Assembly: GCF_003545805.1 (NCBI RefSeq)
Contig: NZ_NMQR01000008.1
Coordinates: forward strand, 89,448 to 153,447
Direction of reading: 5' to 3'
Origin: Photorhabdus sp. CRCIA-P01
GTDB lineage: Bacteria > Pseudomonadota > Gammaproteobacteria > Enterobacterales > Enterobacteriaceae
Length of the DNA: 64,000 bases
The notes below the pieces were generated by a model. That model worked only from the letters and a program-made list of their open reading frames with translations, was not told where the DNA came from and did no database searches. The position numbers were made by a program, and so were the translations under genes. Below, in pieces: positions 51,118-58,204 of this stretch (position 1 is its first letter; each line of letters opens with the position of its first letter).

Positions 51118-51193
51118 GCCCGGATAGCTCAGTCGGTAGAGCAGAGGATTGAAAATCCTCGTGTCGGTGGTTCGATTCCGCCTCCGGGCACCA
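51118..51193 (+). tRNA. pheV: tRNA-Phe (GAA)
   Basis: A 76-nt cloverleaf: acceptor GCCCGGA paired with TCCGGGC, then ACCA encoded at the 3' end. The D-loop is AGCTCAGTCGGTAGAGCA, the anticodon stem is GAGGA TTGAAAA TCCTC with anticodon GAA, and the T-arm is CGGTGGTTCGATTCCGCC. Phe tRNA genes are frequent integration sites of SPI-7-type elements, and an integrase gene lies 394 bp downstream. The gene symbol is by analogy only. Confidence 0.97.
51164..51193 (+). other. Probable attachment-site core at the tRNA-Phe 3' end
   Basis: By analogy with other tRNA-Phe-targeted islands, the T-arm and acceptor end of the tRNA should be the att core, repeated at the far end of the element. The second copy is outside this window, so this is an inference from the adjacent integrase. 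Confidence 0.4.
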
Positions 51194-51327
51194 ATTCAAA
51201 GTGCGCTTGTTGGGAGATGAAAGTGAAAACTCAATGGGCAACCAATACAAGAACCCGAATGTATAACTGTAGTTAGTTTAGCTTTTCAGTACTTCAATAT
51301 TGAATTGAACATAAGGGTTACCAAGCT

Positions 51328-51357
51328 AGGATACCTAAAACTTTAGGTGTCCTTTTT
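51328..51357 (+). terminator. Intrinsic terminator downstream of tRNA-Phe
   Basis: AGGATACCTAA pairs with TTAGGTGTCCT (one T-G pair) across a 4-nt loop and is followed by TTTTT. The flanking 51194-51327 shows no gene. Confidence 0.75.
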
Positions 51358-51507
51358 GCTTTGGAACGCAATACTTACAAGTTCTATTGCAACTGTCAAG
51401 CAGCCCAAACCAAAATCAACGAATTAATTAACACGATGTTGTATATCGGTTCTTCAGATTTCCTGATTGGTTAGAAGAAGGTTAATTCTGGGAGACTGCA
51501 TCAGTTC

Positions 51508-51538
51508 AAAAAAATTCCCCATCTTGCAACAGGGAATT
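51508..51538 (-). terminator. Intrinsic terminator of the integrase gene
   Basis: On the minus strand AATTCCC and GGGAATT form a 7-bp stem with a 12-nt loop followed by seven Ts, about 50 bp beyond the integrase stop codon. Confidence 0.7.
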
Positions 51539-51586
51539 ATTTATGTAGAAAAAGGCAAATTCAGACAACAGCGAGAATATTCTGTT

Positions 51587-52588
51587 TTATCCGATTAGCA
51601 TTTCGCCTCTTTCTGGCTCAACATCAATATACAGCATCAACTCACGCTCCAGTGCGCGCCCGGCAATATCCAGATTGATATCAATATATTCCATCGTCGT
51701 GGCAATACTGCGATGCCCCAGTAATCCGCGCACCATTTGCAAATTACGATCAGGCGCTTTCATCAGTTCAGTTGCCAAAGTATGCCGGAAACGGTGGGGG
51801 CCCACATCAAATCCACACTCTTTTGACAAGCGACGAAAAAATGACTTTATCGTCTGTAATTGATCAGTTTCATTTCCTCTGTCTGTTTTGGCGGTAAAAT
51901 AGTTCACACAGAACAGGGGATCACTGGGTTTTGCCCCAGCGGCTTGCGCACGTTCCAGCAAAATCTCCAGCCGCGGATACAACCATTTCACCACCGGCAC
52001 CTGGTGTTCATAATGGTTCTTACTCCCCTCAGAGCAAAGAATAATCCGGCGCTCATCCAGGTCAATATCCCCGAGCCGGATATGTAATAACTGATTTTGC
52101 CGCATCCCGGTATAACGCAACGTATCCAATACCGTCAGCCAGTACCAGGTCGGATATAATGCACAGCGGGCACGATGATTATCCCCTGTCCGTCGTTCCC
52201 GCTCTTCAAATTGCCCCATCGTGAGATACAAGGTTGTCAGTTGTTTTTTGGTCAATGTTTTCTTTTTATTTTTATTCTCATTAACCTCTACACCAATAAA
52301 TGGGTTTTCCGTTTGGGGCAGTATTCTTTCTTCTATCGCCAAATTAAACACTGACCGCATATGCGCAATCTTACTGTTCCAGGTCACCCCTTTCAGTCCA
52401 CGTTGATGCAACACATATCTGCGCCACGCCAGGACCTGCTGTCGGGTTACCTGAGCAGGCCGATTATCGGCACCTGCAAACACCTGGAATGTATTCACCA
52501 CCTTGCGATAACTCGACTCAGTAGCCGGTCGCAAGATTTTGGCAAAAAAATATTCATCCAGCAGGTTATCCCAGGTCATACTGTCCAT
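51587..52588 (-). CDS. int: Tyrosine-type integrase of the element
   Basis: A 333-residue tyrosine recombinase that should integrate and excise the element at tRNA-Phe. It has an N-terminal SAM-like core-binding domain (about 5-105) and a catalytic domain with Arg163 (LRYTGMRQNQLLHI), His265-x-x-Arg268 (GPHRFRHTLATEL), His292 (LLGHRSIATTMEY) and the nucleophile Tyr301. All catalytic residues are present, so it may be active. AGGA is 7 nt before the ATG. The 3' end faces tRNA-Phe. Confidence 0.95.
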   Translation of the reverse strand: MDSMTWDNLLDEYFFAKILRPATESSYRKVVNTFQVFAGADNRPAQVTRQQVLAWRRYVLHQRGLKGVTWNSKIAHMRSVFNLAIEERILPQTENPFIGVEVNENKNKKKTLTKKQLTTLYLTMGQFEERERRTGDNHRARCALYPTWYWLTVLDTLRYTGMRQNQLLHIRLGDIDLDERRIILCSEGSKNHYEHQVPVVKWLYPRLEILLERAQAAGAKPSDPLFCVNYFTAKTDRGNETDQLQTIKSFFRRLSKECGFDVGPHRFRHTLATELMKAPDRNLQMVRGLLGHRSIATTMEYIDINLDIAGRALERELMLYIDVEPERGEMLIG

Positions 52589-52682
52589 CTCTACTTCCTC
52601 ACTTCATCAATTTAAAAACCCATTGCGGGGCGCGAAAAATAACGCACAGTTATTATAACACATTGTTATTAAAGATACTTTC

Positions 52683-54203
52683 TCAGGAAATCGTCATAAA
52701 AGGGCTATCCTCGGGTACAGGACTACCACGGTAAAGCAAAGTACTTTTGATTAAGTAGCCATGAACACGTTGATAGGAGCCAATCCGATCGGCAGAATCA
52801 TAAAGATGACAACAACAAAAACACTTTCCACGACTTACTCGATGTCGTCCCAGCCGCTCAAATGCGGTTTGTACCCGCTTCCATTTTTGGCTAACCTCTT
52901 TGCCATCAGCCTGTTTTTTCTCACTAAGAAACTGAAAGAAAATAGCCGGCGCACTCACAAACACAAAGCCGCCAACCAAATGTATCCGGGCTTTCGGCGT
53001 ATTCATGTTCATCACCCCCTGCATTAAGCCAACGGACAACCAGTCCCAGAACTGCTCTCCAATACAGGATGTCTCAATAGCATTTTCATGATTCTGCCAT
53101 GTTGTCTGAACAGCGTGTTGTGAAGACATTGACGTGTATGGCGGTGCGATTTCCGCTTCATTCACCATAACTTGTTCTGTCACTGTAGTAGCAACATTCA
53201 TCCCCATCAATGACAGTAACTGTTGCGTGCTTCCGTCCGACTGCATCCTCTTCTCCGGCGTGACTGTCATAGCAGTAAAGGGGAGCTCATCAACAGGCTT
53301 CACGGCTGATGAAACAATTTTAGCCATCGTGTTATCTTCTTGCCGTATCTGAGAGGGCAGAACATTTTCCATTGCGGTTGATAAAGGCGTAGCAGAAACA
53401 TCGGGATTTCCTGAAACAATAATTTGCGATGATGCAGCCGTGACAGATAATATTTCTGATATTGTCGGTGCACCGGCTTTATTCAAAGCTTCTGTCATTA
53501 TCTGATTTATTGCGTCATCTTCCTTCATCTCACCGGATAGAATACAAAACAGCGAAGGCAAGGCATTAGGTACCGACGCCAGCCAGGTCAATGCCTTAGC
53601 CGGCAGCAATCGCCCGGCGAGTAACACCCCAAAATGACAGGCAACCCTCATCGCCACTGGGGGAGTTTTGAACCGGAAACGATACGCCCCCTGCGGCACA
53701 GCCAGCCCAGGGTACCAGGGTTGGCCTTCATCCAATTCACCGTCAAAGTTTGCCAAAACAGGCAAAAAATGAAATAACGCAGCGTAAAACACCACCGTGT
53801 TCCATATCACACTTTGTGCTGCCTGCGTCTCAGGCTCCACACCCAGCGGTAACATCTGCCCTTTCGCCAGACGTACGGCAAATGCAGTACATTGCAACGT
53901 CACATCAATTAATCCGCCCAAACGGGCATAAGGTCCCTGCGGTGCCGCCGGAAGTTGTTGCATCAATGCCACACACTCATGTAATGGGGCCAGCCACAGC
54001 GTCTGATAGCGTGTTTTGGATAATGCGCTATTGTCCCACAGACACTGTAAATACTGTCGTCGCCGGGAAGTATCCAGCAATAGCCTGGACTCAGACGGCA
54101 AAAAGTAGCCGGCTTTGACCGTTTGTGGGATGGCGGCGGATTGTGGAAGTGGCTTTTTTCCTGTGGATGCTCCTGCCAGCAGGATTTTAATTTTTTTCAA
54201 CAC
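52683..54203 (-). CDS. TraI_2/MobH-like relaxase homolog with lost metal-site residues
   Basis: The 506-residue protein follows the layout of the ICE relaxases of the PFL_4751/MobH type: an N-terminal TraI_2 domain (YQTLWLAPLHECVALMQQLPA, about 66-86, through FCILSGEM) and a C-terminal domain (HLVGGFVFVSAPAIFFQFL). In the family the N-domain has HHH...GGLLDH and LLHDxGK, which bind metal. Here these read PYARLGGLIDV (91-101) and LFHFLPV (143-149), so most metal ligands are gone. It starts with GTG after GGGGAG. It is probably a non-catalytic paralog or a decayed relaxase. Confidence 0.75.
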   Translation of the reverse strand: MLKKIKILLAGASTGKKPLPQSAAIPQTVKAGYFLPSESRLLLDTSRRRQYLQCLWDNSALSKTRYQTLWLAPLHECVALMQQLPAAPQGPYARLGGLIDVTLQCTAFAVRLAKGQMLPLGVEPETQAAQSVIWNTVVFYAALFHFLPVLANFDGELDEGQPWYPGLAVPQGAYRFRFKTPPVAMRVACHFGVLLAGRLLPAKALTWLASVPNALPSLFCILSGEMKEDDAINQIMTEALNKAGAPTISEILSVTAASSQIIVSGNPDVSATPLSTAMENVLPSQIRQEDNTMAKIVSSAVKPVDELPFTAMTVTPEKRMQSDGSTQQLLSLMGMNVATTVTEQVMVNEAEIAPPYTSMSSQHAVQTTWQNHENAIETSCIGEQFWDWLSVGLMQGVMNMNTPKARIHLVGGFVFVSAPAIFFQFLSEKKQADGKEVSQKWKRVQTAFERLGRHRVSRGKCFCCCHLYDSADRIGSYQRVHGYLIKSTLLYRGSPVPEDSPFMTIS

Positions 54204-54285
54204 GATTAATCTCCCCTATTTTTCCTAAAACCCTAATACATCCTCTGACAGGGACAAGGCAAAACTCTTTTTCCGGGAATAAAAA

Positions 54286-54465
54286 TTAATCGATAAAAAC
54301 AGCACGCAATGATTCAAACGTTTCCAATTCAGTCACGGGTAAACGAAGCATGTATCCGGTTATTTCGTTGAATCCGCTACGATAAGTACAAAAGGCAAGA
54401 ACTTTATTCAATGATGGATCATGCAAGAAAGGATTAAAGAGGAAAATAGAATGTATCCAGTGCAT
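54286..54465 (-). CDS. Short open frame, 59 residues, possible gene fragment
   Basis: The frame reads MHWIHSIFLFNPFLHDPSLN, then KVLAFCTYRSGFNEITGYML and a hydrophilic end, and looks protein-like in composition. No Shine-Dalgarno precedes the ATG and an in-frame TGA lies shortly upstream, so it may be the tail of a decayed gene. I do not recognise it. The rest of the 54204-54607 gap shows only a GC hairpin near 54563-54582. Confidence 0.35.
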   Translation of the reverse strand: MHWIHSIFLFNPFLHDPSLNKVLAFCTYRSGFNEITGYMLRLPVTELETFESLRAVFID

Positions 54466-54607
54466 CTGGGAAGCACTATCGATTCAGACTAAAACACGTC
54501 AGGGATGAACCCAATAACCTCAGTCAGTTTATTTTGCCTCTCCGTCCTGTTGGATAAAAACTCCGGCCCAAGAGCCGGAATTTGCTTAATCAAGTGTCTC
54601 AAACCGT

Positions 54608-55294
54608 TTAAACCTCATACTGCTGACGATTTTTCCTGAGACGACAAGGCCAGTTTCCCAGCCAATGTACCGGAGTATACATGACCCGATGACGTTCATT
54701 CGTCAGGGCATCACCTATCACCACCTCCCCAGGTATCCCCAATAGAGAAAGCTGGATATAGGCCATCGAAGCCGCCACGACATCAATATCCACACAGGAT
54801 ACCCACATATGCTGAGCAGGATTATAACCTGACATTTTCAACACTTCCGCTGCCGCAATAACCATACAACCCGCACCACAAGCTGGCTCATATAAGGTGA
54901 AAAAGGGCTGCTTCGTTAAGCGTTGCTCGACGTCACTCAACTGCATTTTCGCCATGACCAAGCTGATGGGCCAGGGAGTAAAGAATTGCTTCAGATGTTT
55001 GTTGCCCAGATTCAATTGCATAAAAACACCGCCAAGAAAATCATGGGGTTCAAATTCCAATCCCATCATGACATGTTCAAGCAGTTGAGAAAACCGGCTA
55101 ACATCCTCCGGCTTATAGTGTTTGATGATTTGCCGATATCCCTGCTCCAGCTTACTGTCCGGGCAGACTGCATTATGCAGACTAATTGCCGCACATTGTA
55201 CAAAATCATCGAATACTCGGTTACGATAATAATAACGGGCAGTTTCATTAAACAAGGTAATAAACGCTTTTTTATGATCAATCAAGACAGACAA
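54608..55294 (-). CDS. N6-methylase-fold protein of the element (short paralog)
   Basis: About 228 residues, homologous to the C-terminal half of the large ArdC-methylase protein at 58205. Shared features are the helical region before MGLEFEPHDFLGGVFMQLNLGN, QFFTPWPISLVMAKMQL, SAM motif I (YEPACGAGCMVIAAAE) and VDIDVVAASMAYIQLSLLGIPG. The catalytic NPPY/F motif expected of N6-adenine methylases is not present after GDALTN, as also in the large paralog. The likely start is TTG at 55294, 6 nt after AGGAG; the frame is open to an ATG at 55321, which lies upstream of that site. Confidence 0.75.
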   Translation of the reverse strand: MSVLIDHKKAFITLFNETARYYYRNRVFDDFVQCAAISLHNAVCPDSKLEQGYRQIIKHYKPEDVSRFSQLLEHVMMGLEFEPHDFLGGVFMQLNLGNKHLKQFFTPWPISLVMAKMQLSDVEQRLTKQPFFTLYEPACGAGCMVIAAAEVLKMSGYNPAQHMWVSCVDIDVVAASMAYIQLSLLGIPGEVVIGDALTNERHRVMYTPVHWLGNWPCRLRKNRQQYEV

Positions 55295-55323
55295 AACATG
55301 CTCCTGGAAAATGGGGAACATGT

Positions 55324-55353
55324 CCCACCAGGGGATATATTCCCCCTTGTGGG
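55324..55353 (-). promoter_or_regulatory. Leader hairpin of the short methylase-fold gene
   Basis: On the minus strand CCCAC and GUGGG enclose AGGGG and CCCCU with one A-G mismatch. It ends about 20 nt before the AGGAG site. One of a series of similar leaders in this element. Confidence 0.65.
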
Positions 55354-55359
55354 TAAATC

Positions 55360-55380
55360 GCCGGCGTAATATCCGCCGGC
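55360..55380. repeat. GC-rich inverted repeat
   Basis: GCCGGCG and CGCCGGC with a 7-nt spacer lie just upstream of the leader hairpin, between the DUF1281 gene and the short methylase-fold gene. It may terminate the upstream transcript, but no T-run is present. Confidence 0.5.
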
Positions 55381-55470
55381 AGTCGCGTTATCAGACACTC
55401 AGGCAAACCTGAACTTTTTTATGTCAATTCACCCCAGGGAATTTCCCTACGGAATAACACTGTCAGTGCA

Positions 55471-56391
55471 CTAACAGCCGTCATGTGAAATATTGCCGAG
55501 AATGTAGACCGGCCCTATCACTTTACGGATACCGTCTTCCTCACCAAATTCCAGCTCATCAATGCTACCTTCTTCCCACTGCCCATTTCGGTATTTGTCG
55601 TAACCACAAAAGCCACAGACATCCTCAAAATAATGGGTGATATGGCAGTGATATTGCCTGGATAAAGGAACCATGATTTTTTCATACCACGGCTCCCAAG
55701 GCGCTGCGTCAAAGCTCCCAGTTAAACTGCCATCATCATTGTGCTTCCAGGCTATTTCATAACCTCGCGGCCGTGCCATATCGTACAATCGGAAATACAA
55801 CTCATGAGTTGTCTCGTGATCCCTTAACAATCCGCCGCAAAATCCATTGATTTCACTCGCAAGATGGGTCGGTATCAGCAGAAACAAGTCACAAGGCACC
55901 GTCTCTGTCAGCCGATCATCAAGATGAGACCACAGCATTTCCGTGTCACGTTCTCCGCTCCAATCAACCAAACCGAACCAGTCACAGGACTTTTGGTTAA
56001 ATAAAGCCATGATGGTTTTCTGCGCTGCCGGGAGCAACGTCTCCCATTTTCGCTCGGCCAGACCACTTTGTTGGTATAGCCTGTCAATCTGTTGGCTGGT
56101 GACTTCATCAAGCGCAACATTCTCTTTTAACAAGGCCAGCCATTGCTCAAATGCCCAATTTTCCGGTGACATTTCACCCACTCCACTCGCTACCAGCGCT
56201 GGATAAAGTGGGTAATCTATTGTTTCAGTCGGTTGCAGAAGACCGGCACAGCCCGCGACAAACAGCTTAATACTTTGATGGATCGCCTGCCCGTAATAGG
56301 GAATTTTGTCTCCCAATCCCCATTGTCGCAGGGCATCCAGTTGGTCAGGTTGGCCAGTGATATTCAAACGATTGGCGTACCACTTCGACAT
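55471..56391 (-). CDS. DUF1281-family protein (YubB/Api92-like N-terminal domain)
   Basis: A 306-residue protein starting MSKWYANRLNITGQPDQLDALRQW, the usual opening of DUF1281/YubB ferredoxin-like proteins found on plasmids, ICEs and some phages. The C-terminal part has MARPRGYEIAWKHNDDGSLTGSFDAAPWEPW and an acidic end. Function is unknown. It is preceded by a leader hairpin and AGAGG before the ATG. It belongs to the element's minus-strand gene series. Confidence 0.8.
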   Translation of the reverse strand: MSKWYANRLNITGQPDQLDALRQWGLGDKIPYYGQAIHQSIKLFVAGCAGLLQPTETIDYPLYPALVASGVGEMSPENWAFEQWLALLKENVALDEVTSQQIDRLYQQSGLAERKWETLLPAAQKTIMALFNQKSCDWFGLVDWSGERDTEMLWSHLDDRLTETVPCDLFLLIPTHLASEINGFCGGLLRDHETTHELYFRLYDMARPRGYEIAWKHNDDGSLTGSFDAAPWEPWYEKIMVPLSRQYHCHITHYFEDVCGFCGYDKYRNGQWEEGSIDELEFGEEDGIRKVIGPVYILGNISHDGC

Positions 56392-56428
56392 AGTAAAACA
56401 TCCTCTTTTTTACCTGAAAAAGGGCACA

Positions 56429-56454
56429 CCTTGTGAAGGCAATGCCCCCACAGG
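56429..56454 (-). promoter_or_regulatory. Leader hairpin of the DUF1281 gene
   Basis: On the minus strand CCUGUGGGGGC and GCCUUCACAAGG pair around the loop AUU, with two G-U pairs and one bulged A. About 20 nt lie between it and the ribosome binding site. Confidence 0.6.
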
Positions 56455-56519
56455 CAAGTGATAAGTTCAGAAATGTGAAAAAAGGCTATCCGGCTTTCGG
56501 ATAGACCCATTCAAGTTAT

Positions 56520-56708
56520 TTATAACCGGACAGCCGGTCTCCACAATTTTGTGGCCTGTACATCAGAGCGCCTTCTCTTTCCAAACGCCGCGATAATCCT
56601 GCCCGTCATCACTCGGTACAAATCAGGCCGGAAACGCCTGCCGTGGCGACGGGCAGTTTTATTCTTACGAACGATTTTTAGGTAAGTTTTGGTATGAATC
56701 TTTTTCAT
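56520..56708 (-). CDS. Small basic hypothetical protein, 62 residues
   Basis: A strongly basic peptide (MKKIHTKTYLKIVRKNKTARRHGRRFRPDLY onward; about a third Arg, Lys or His) without membrane segments. It could bind nucleic acid, but I recognise no family. GGAG lies 9 nt before the ATG at 56708, and one of the element's leader hairpins precedes it. The leader raises confidence that this short frame is a real gene. Confidence 0.6.
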   Translation of the reverse strand: MKKIHTKTYLKIVRKNKTARRHGRRFRPDLYRVMTGRIIAAFGKRRRSDVQATKLWRPAVRL

Positions 56709-56729
56709 CAATAATGCTCCGAAATAAAA

Positions 56730-56764
56730 ACGGGCATTATCCCCTGAGGGGAAATAACGCCCGT
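56730..56764 (-). promoter_or_regulatory. Leader hairpin of the small basic gene
   Basis: On the minus strand ACGGGC-G-UUAU pairs with AUAA-U-GCCCGU through a G-U pair, enclosing CCCC-UCA-GGGG. About 12 nt lie between it and the GGAG site. In DNA the G-U position is a mismatch, so the full stem exists only as RNA. Confidence 0.75.
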
Positions 56765-56796
56765 CAGGGTGAAAACAACTGCCGGCAGCCCGGCAA

Positions 56797-57129
56797 TCAG
56801 GGGTAAAATTGTGTGATAATTTGTGTGGCTGTCAGCGTCACCTTCAGATCACATTTGTCATTCAGTAACCGGTTGAGTGTAGATATGGAGAAACCCAGCT
56901 TTTCCGCAAAATCATCGCCGCCCGCTTCCTCCCAGGCACGTTCATACCAGCCTTCGTCCTTCTCCGGATGATAACCGCAAGCATAAGCGACAAGATATTT
57001 GCCGTTTTGCATCGAACCGATATCAGACATGATATAAATGCTCTGATCCTTGACCAGCAACACGTCACACTGATGGGCTATCGCTTCCTGCAACACAGGT
57101 TTCAGATCTTTAGCCTTAAAAAGTAACAT
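56797..57129 (-). CDS. DUF3085-family protein
   Basis: A 110-residue protein (MLLFKAKDLKPVLQEAIAHQ onward) with the DUF3085 pattern: a beta strand with KDQSIYIMSD, then CGYHPEKDEGWYERAWEEAGGDDFAEKLGF. The family is found on ICEs and plasmids; function is unknown. I chose the ATG at 57129, 7 nt after GGAG, rather than earlier in-frame ATGs that overlap that site. A leader hairpin precedes it. Confidence 0.8.
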   Translation of the reverse strand: MLLFKAKDLKPVLQEAIAHQCDVLLVKDQSIYIMSDIGSMQNGKYLVAYACGYHPEKDEGWYERAWEEAGGDDFAEKLGFSISTLNRLLNDKCDLKVTLTATQIITQFYP

Positions 57130-57154
57130 CGTCATTCTCCTGAGGAGAAACGTT

Positions 57155-57182
57155 CCCATTGAGGGAACATTCCCCCAATGGG
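57155..57182 (-). promoter_or_regulatory. Leader hairpin of the DUF3085 gene
   Basis: On the minus strand CCCAUUG-G-GGGAA pairs with UUCCC-U-CAAUGGG around a 2-nt centre: a 13-bp stem that includes one G-U pair. It ends about 15 nt before AGGAG. Confidence 0.75.
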
Positions 57183-57193
57183 TTAAAGTTTAG

Positions 57194-58105
57194 TTATGCT
57201 GCCAACCTCTGTACTGGCGAAGACAGGCTCACTGAACGGGTTTTCAGCACAAACTGCTCATCTACCCATGTGATTGCCTCATCCACCACATCCCGATAAT
57301 CCTTGAGTGTTGGGTTATTAACGTTTTCAATGTCTACATCTGATCGAAAACTCTCTATTACACAACCATTTTTGTATACCACATCAACCTGGAACTGGAC
57401 TGGCGTCATGAGTCCATCAGAGACCTCATCGATATAGTCTTCGAGATACCCTGACTCAAATTCCTCTGCGTCAATATTGTGTAAATCCTGTGGCCCCATG
57501 AAGACATCGATGTAACCGACAGAGAAGGAAAAACGCCGTATCAAACGGGGTTCAACCTGTAAGTGACGAAGAAATTGGCCCAGACGTTCAAAACAATACA
57601 GACACGTTTCTGTCAACTGCTTATCCAAATAGTCCATAAAACGTGTCCAGTACTTTTGTGTTTTGCTGAACTGTTCCAGCCCAATTTGTTCATCTTCCGG
57701 TAGATTATCCTGCGCCGTCAGACGCAAAAATTCCTCTGCCGTTAGATTCAGTAACACGGCTGTATCCGGCCGGATAAGGGTATCCACACGACCACTGCTT
57801 TCCGGATGGGTATAAGGCATCAGCAACGGATCCTGATAAACATGAGATATCGCATCCATCCCCCGTATCCATAACGTCAGGATACGTTCACTATTTCTGC
57901 ATCTAGCCCGGTTTGCCGGATCCTCAGACAAGCTGTCCAAAAGATGAGTCATGACAGGCAAAAGTAACTCTTTGGTAAACTTTATATGGGTATTGACGTA
58001 GTCTCCCTGGCTTTCATTAAACAGACAGAAAATAGCGTCGTCATCCAGCGCCAGCCCCATTCGTTCTACGAATTGATGCCGGATATAAAAACGTAATAAA
58101 GACAT
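57194..58105 (-). CDS. Hypothetical element protein, 303 residues
   Basis: I do not recognise this protein. It is soluble and acidic, with helical segments (FTKELLLPVMTHLLDSLSEDPANRARC; TAVLLNLTAEEFLRLTAQ) and a C-terminal beta-like part rich in Val, Asp and Phe (VGYIDVFMGPQDLHNIDAEEFESGYLEDYIDEVSDGLM). There is no signal peptide or clear motif. A leader hairpin lies upstream and the Shine-Dalgarno is weak (GAG). Length and composition support a real gene. Confidence 0.8.
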   Translation of the reverse strand: MSLLRFYIRHQFVERMGLALDDDAIFCLFNESQGDYVNTHIKFTKELLLPVMTHLLDSLSEDPANRARCRNSERILTLWIRGMDAISHVYQDPLLMPYTHPESSGRVDTLIRPDTAVLLNLTAEEFLRLTAQDNLPEDEQIGLEQFSKTQKYWTRFMDYLDKQLTETCLYCFERLGQFLRHLQVEPRLIRRFSFSVGYIDVFMGPQDLHNIDAEEFESGYLEDYIDEVSDGLMTPVQFQVDVVYKNGCVIESFRSDVDIENVNNPTLKDYRDVVDEAITWVDEQFVLKTRSVSLSSPVQRLAA

Positions 58106-58126
58106 AAGGGAAATCTCGTGATTGAC

Positions 58127-58160
58127 GGGGTTCCCCCTGTAGGGGATATCCCCTATCGGG
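58127..58160 (-). promoter_or_regulatory. Leader palindromes of the 303-residue gene
   Basis: A perfect 16-nt palindrome (TAGGGGATATCCCCTA, 58140-58155) is followed on the minus strand by a small GGGG-GAA-CCCC hairpin. It lies about 20 nt before the ATG and is a variant of the element's leader hairpins. Confidence 0.6.
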
Positions 58161-58204
58161 TTAATGTGATGCCACCCAATGGTGACTTGAATGAAAGATG
58201 TGTG

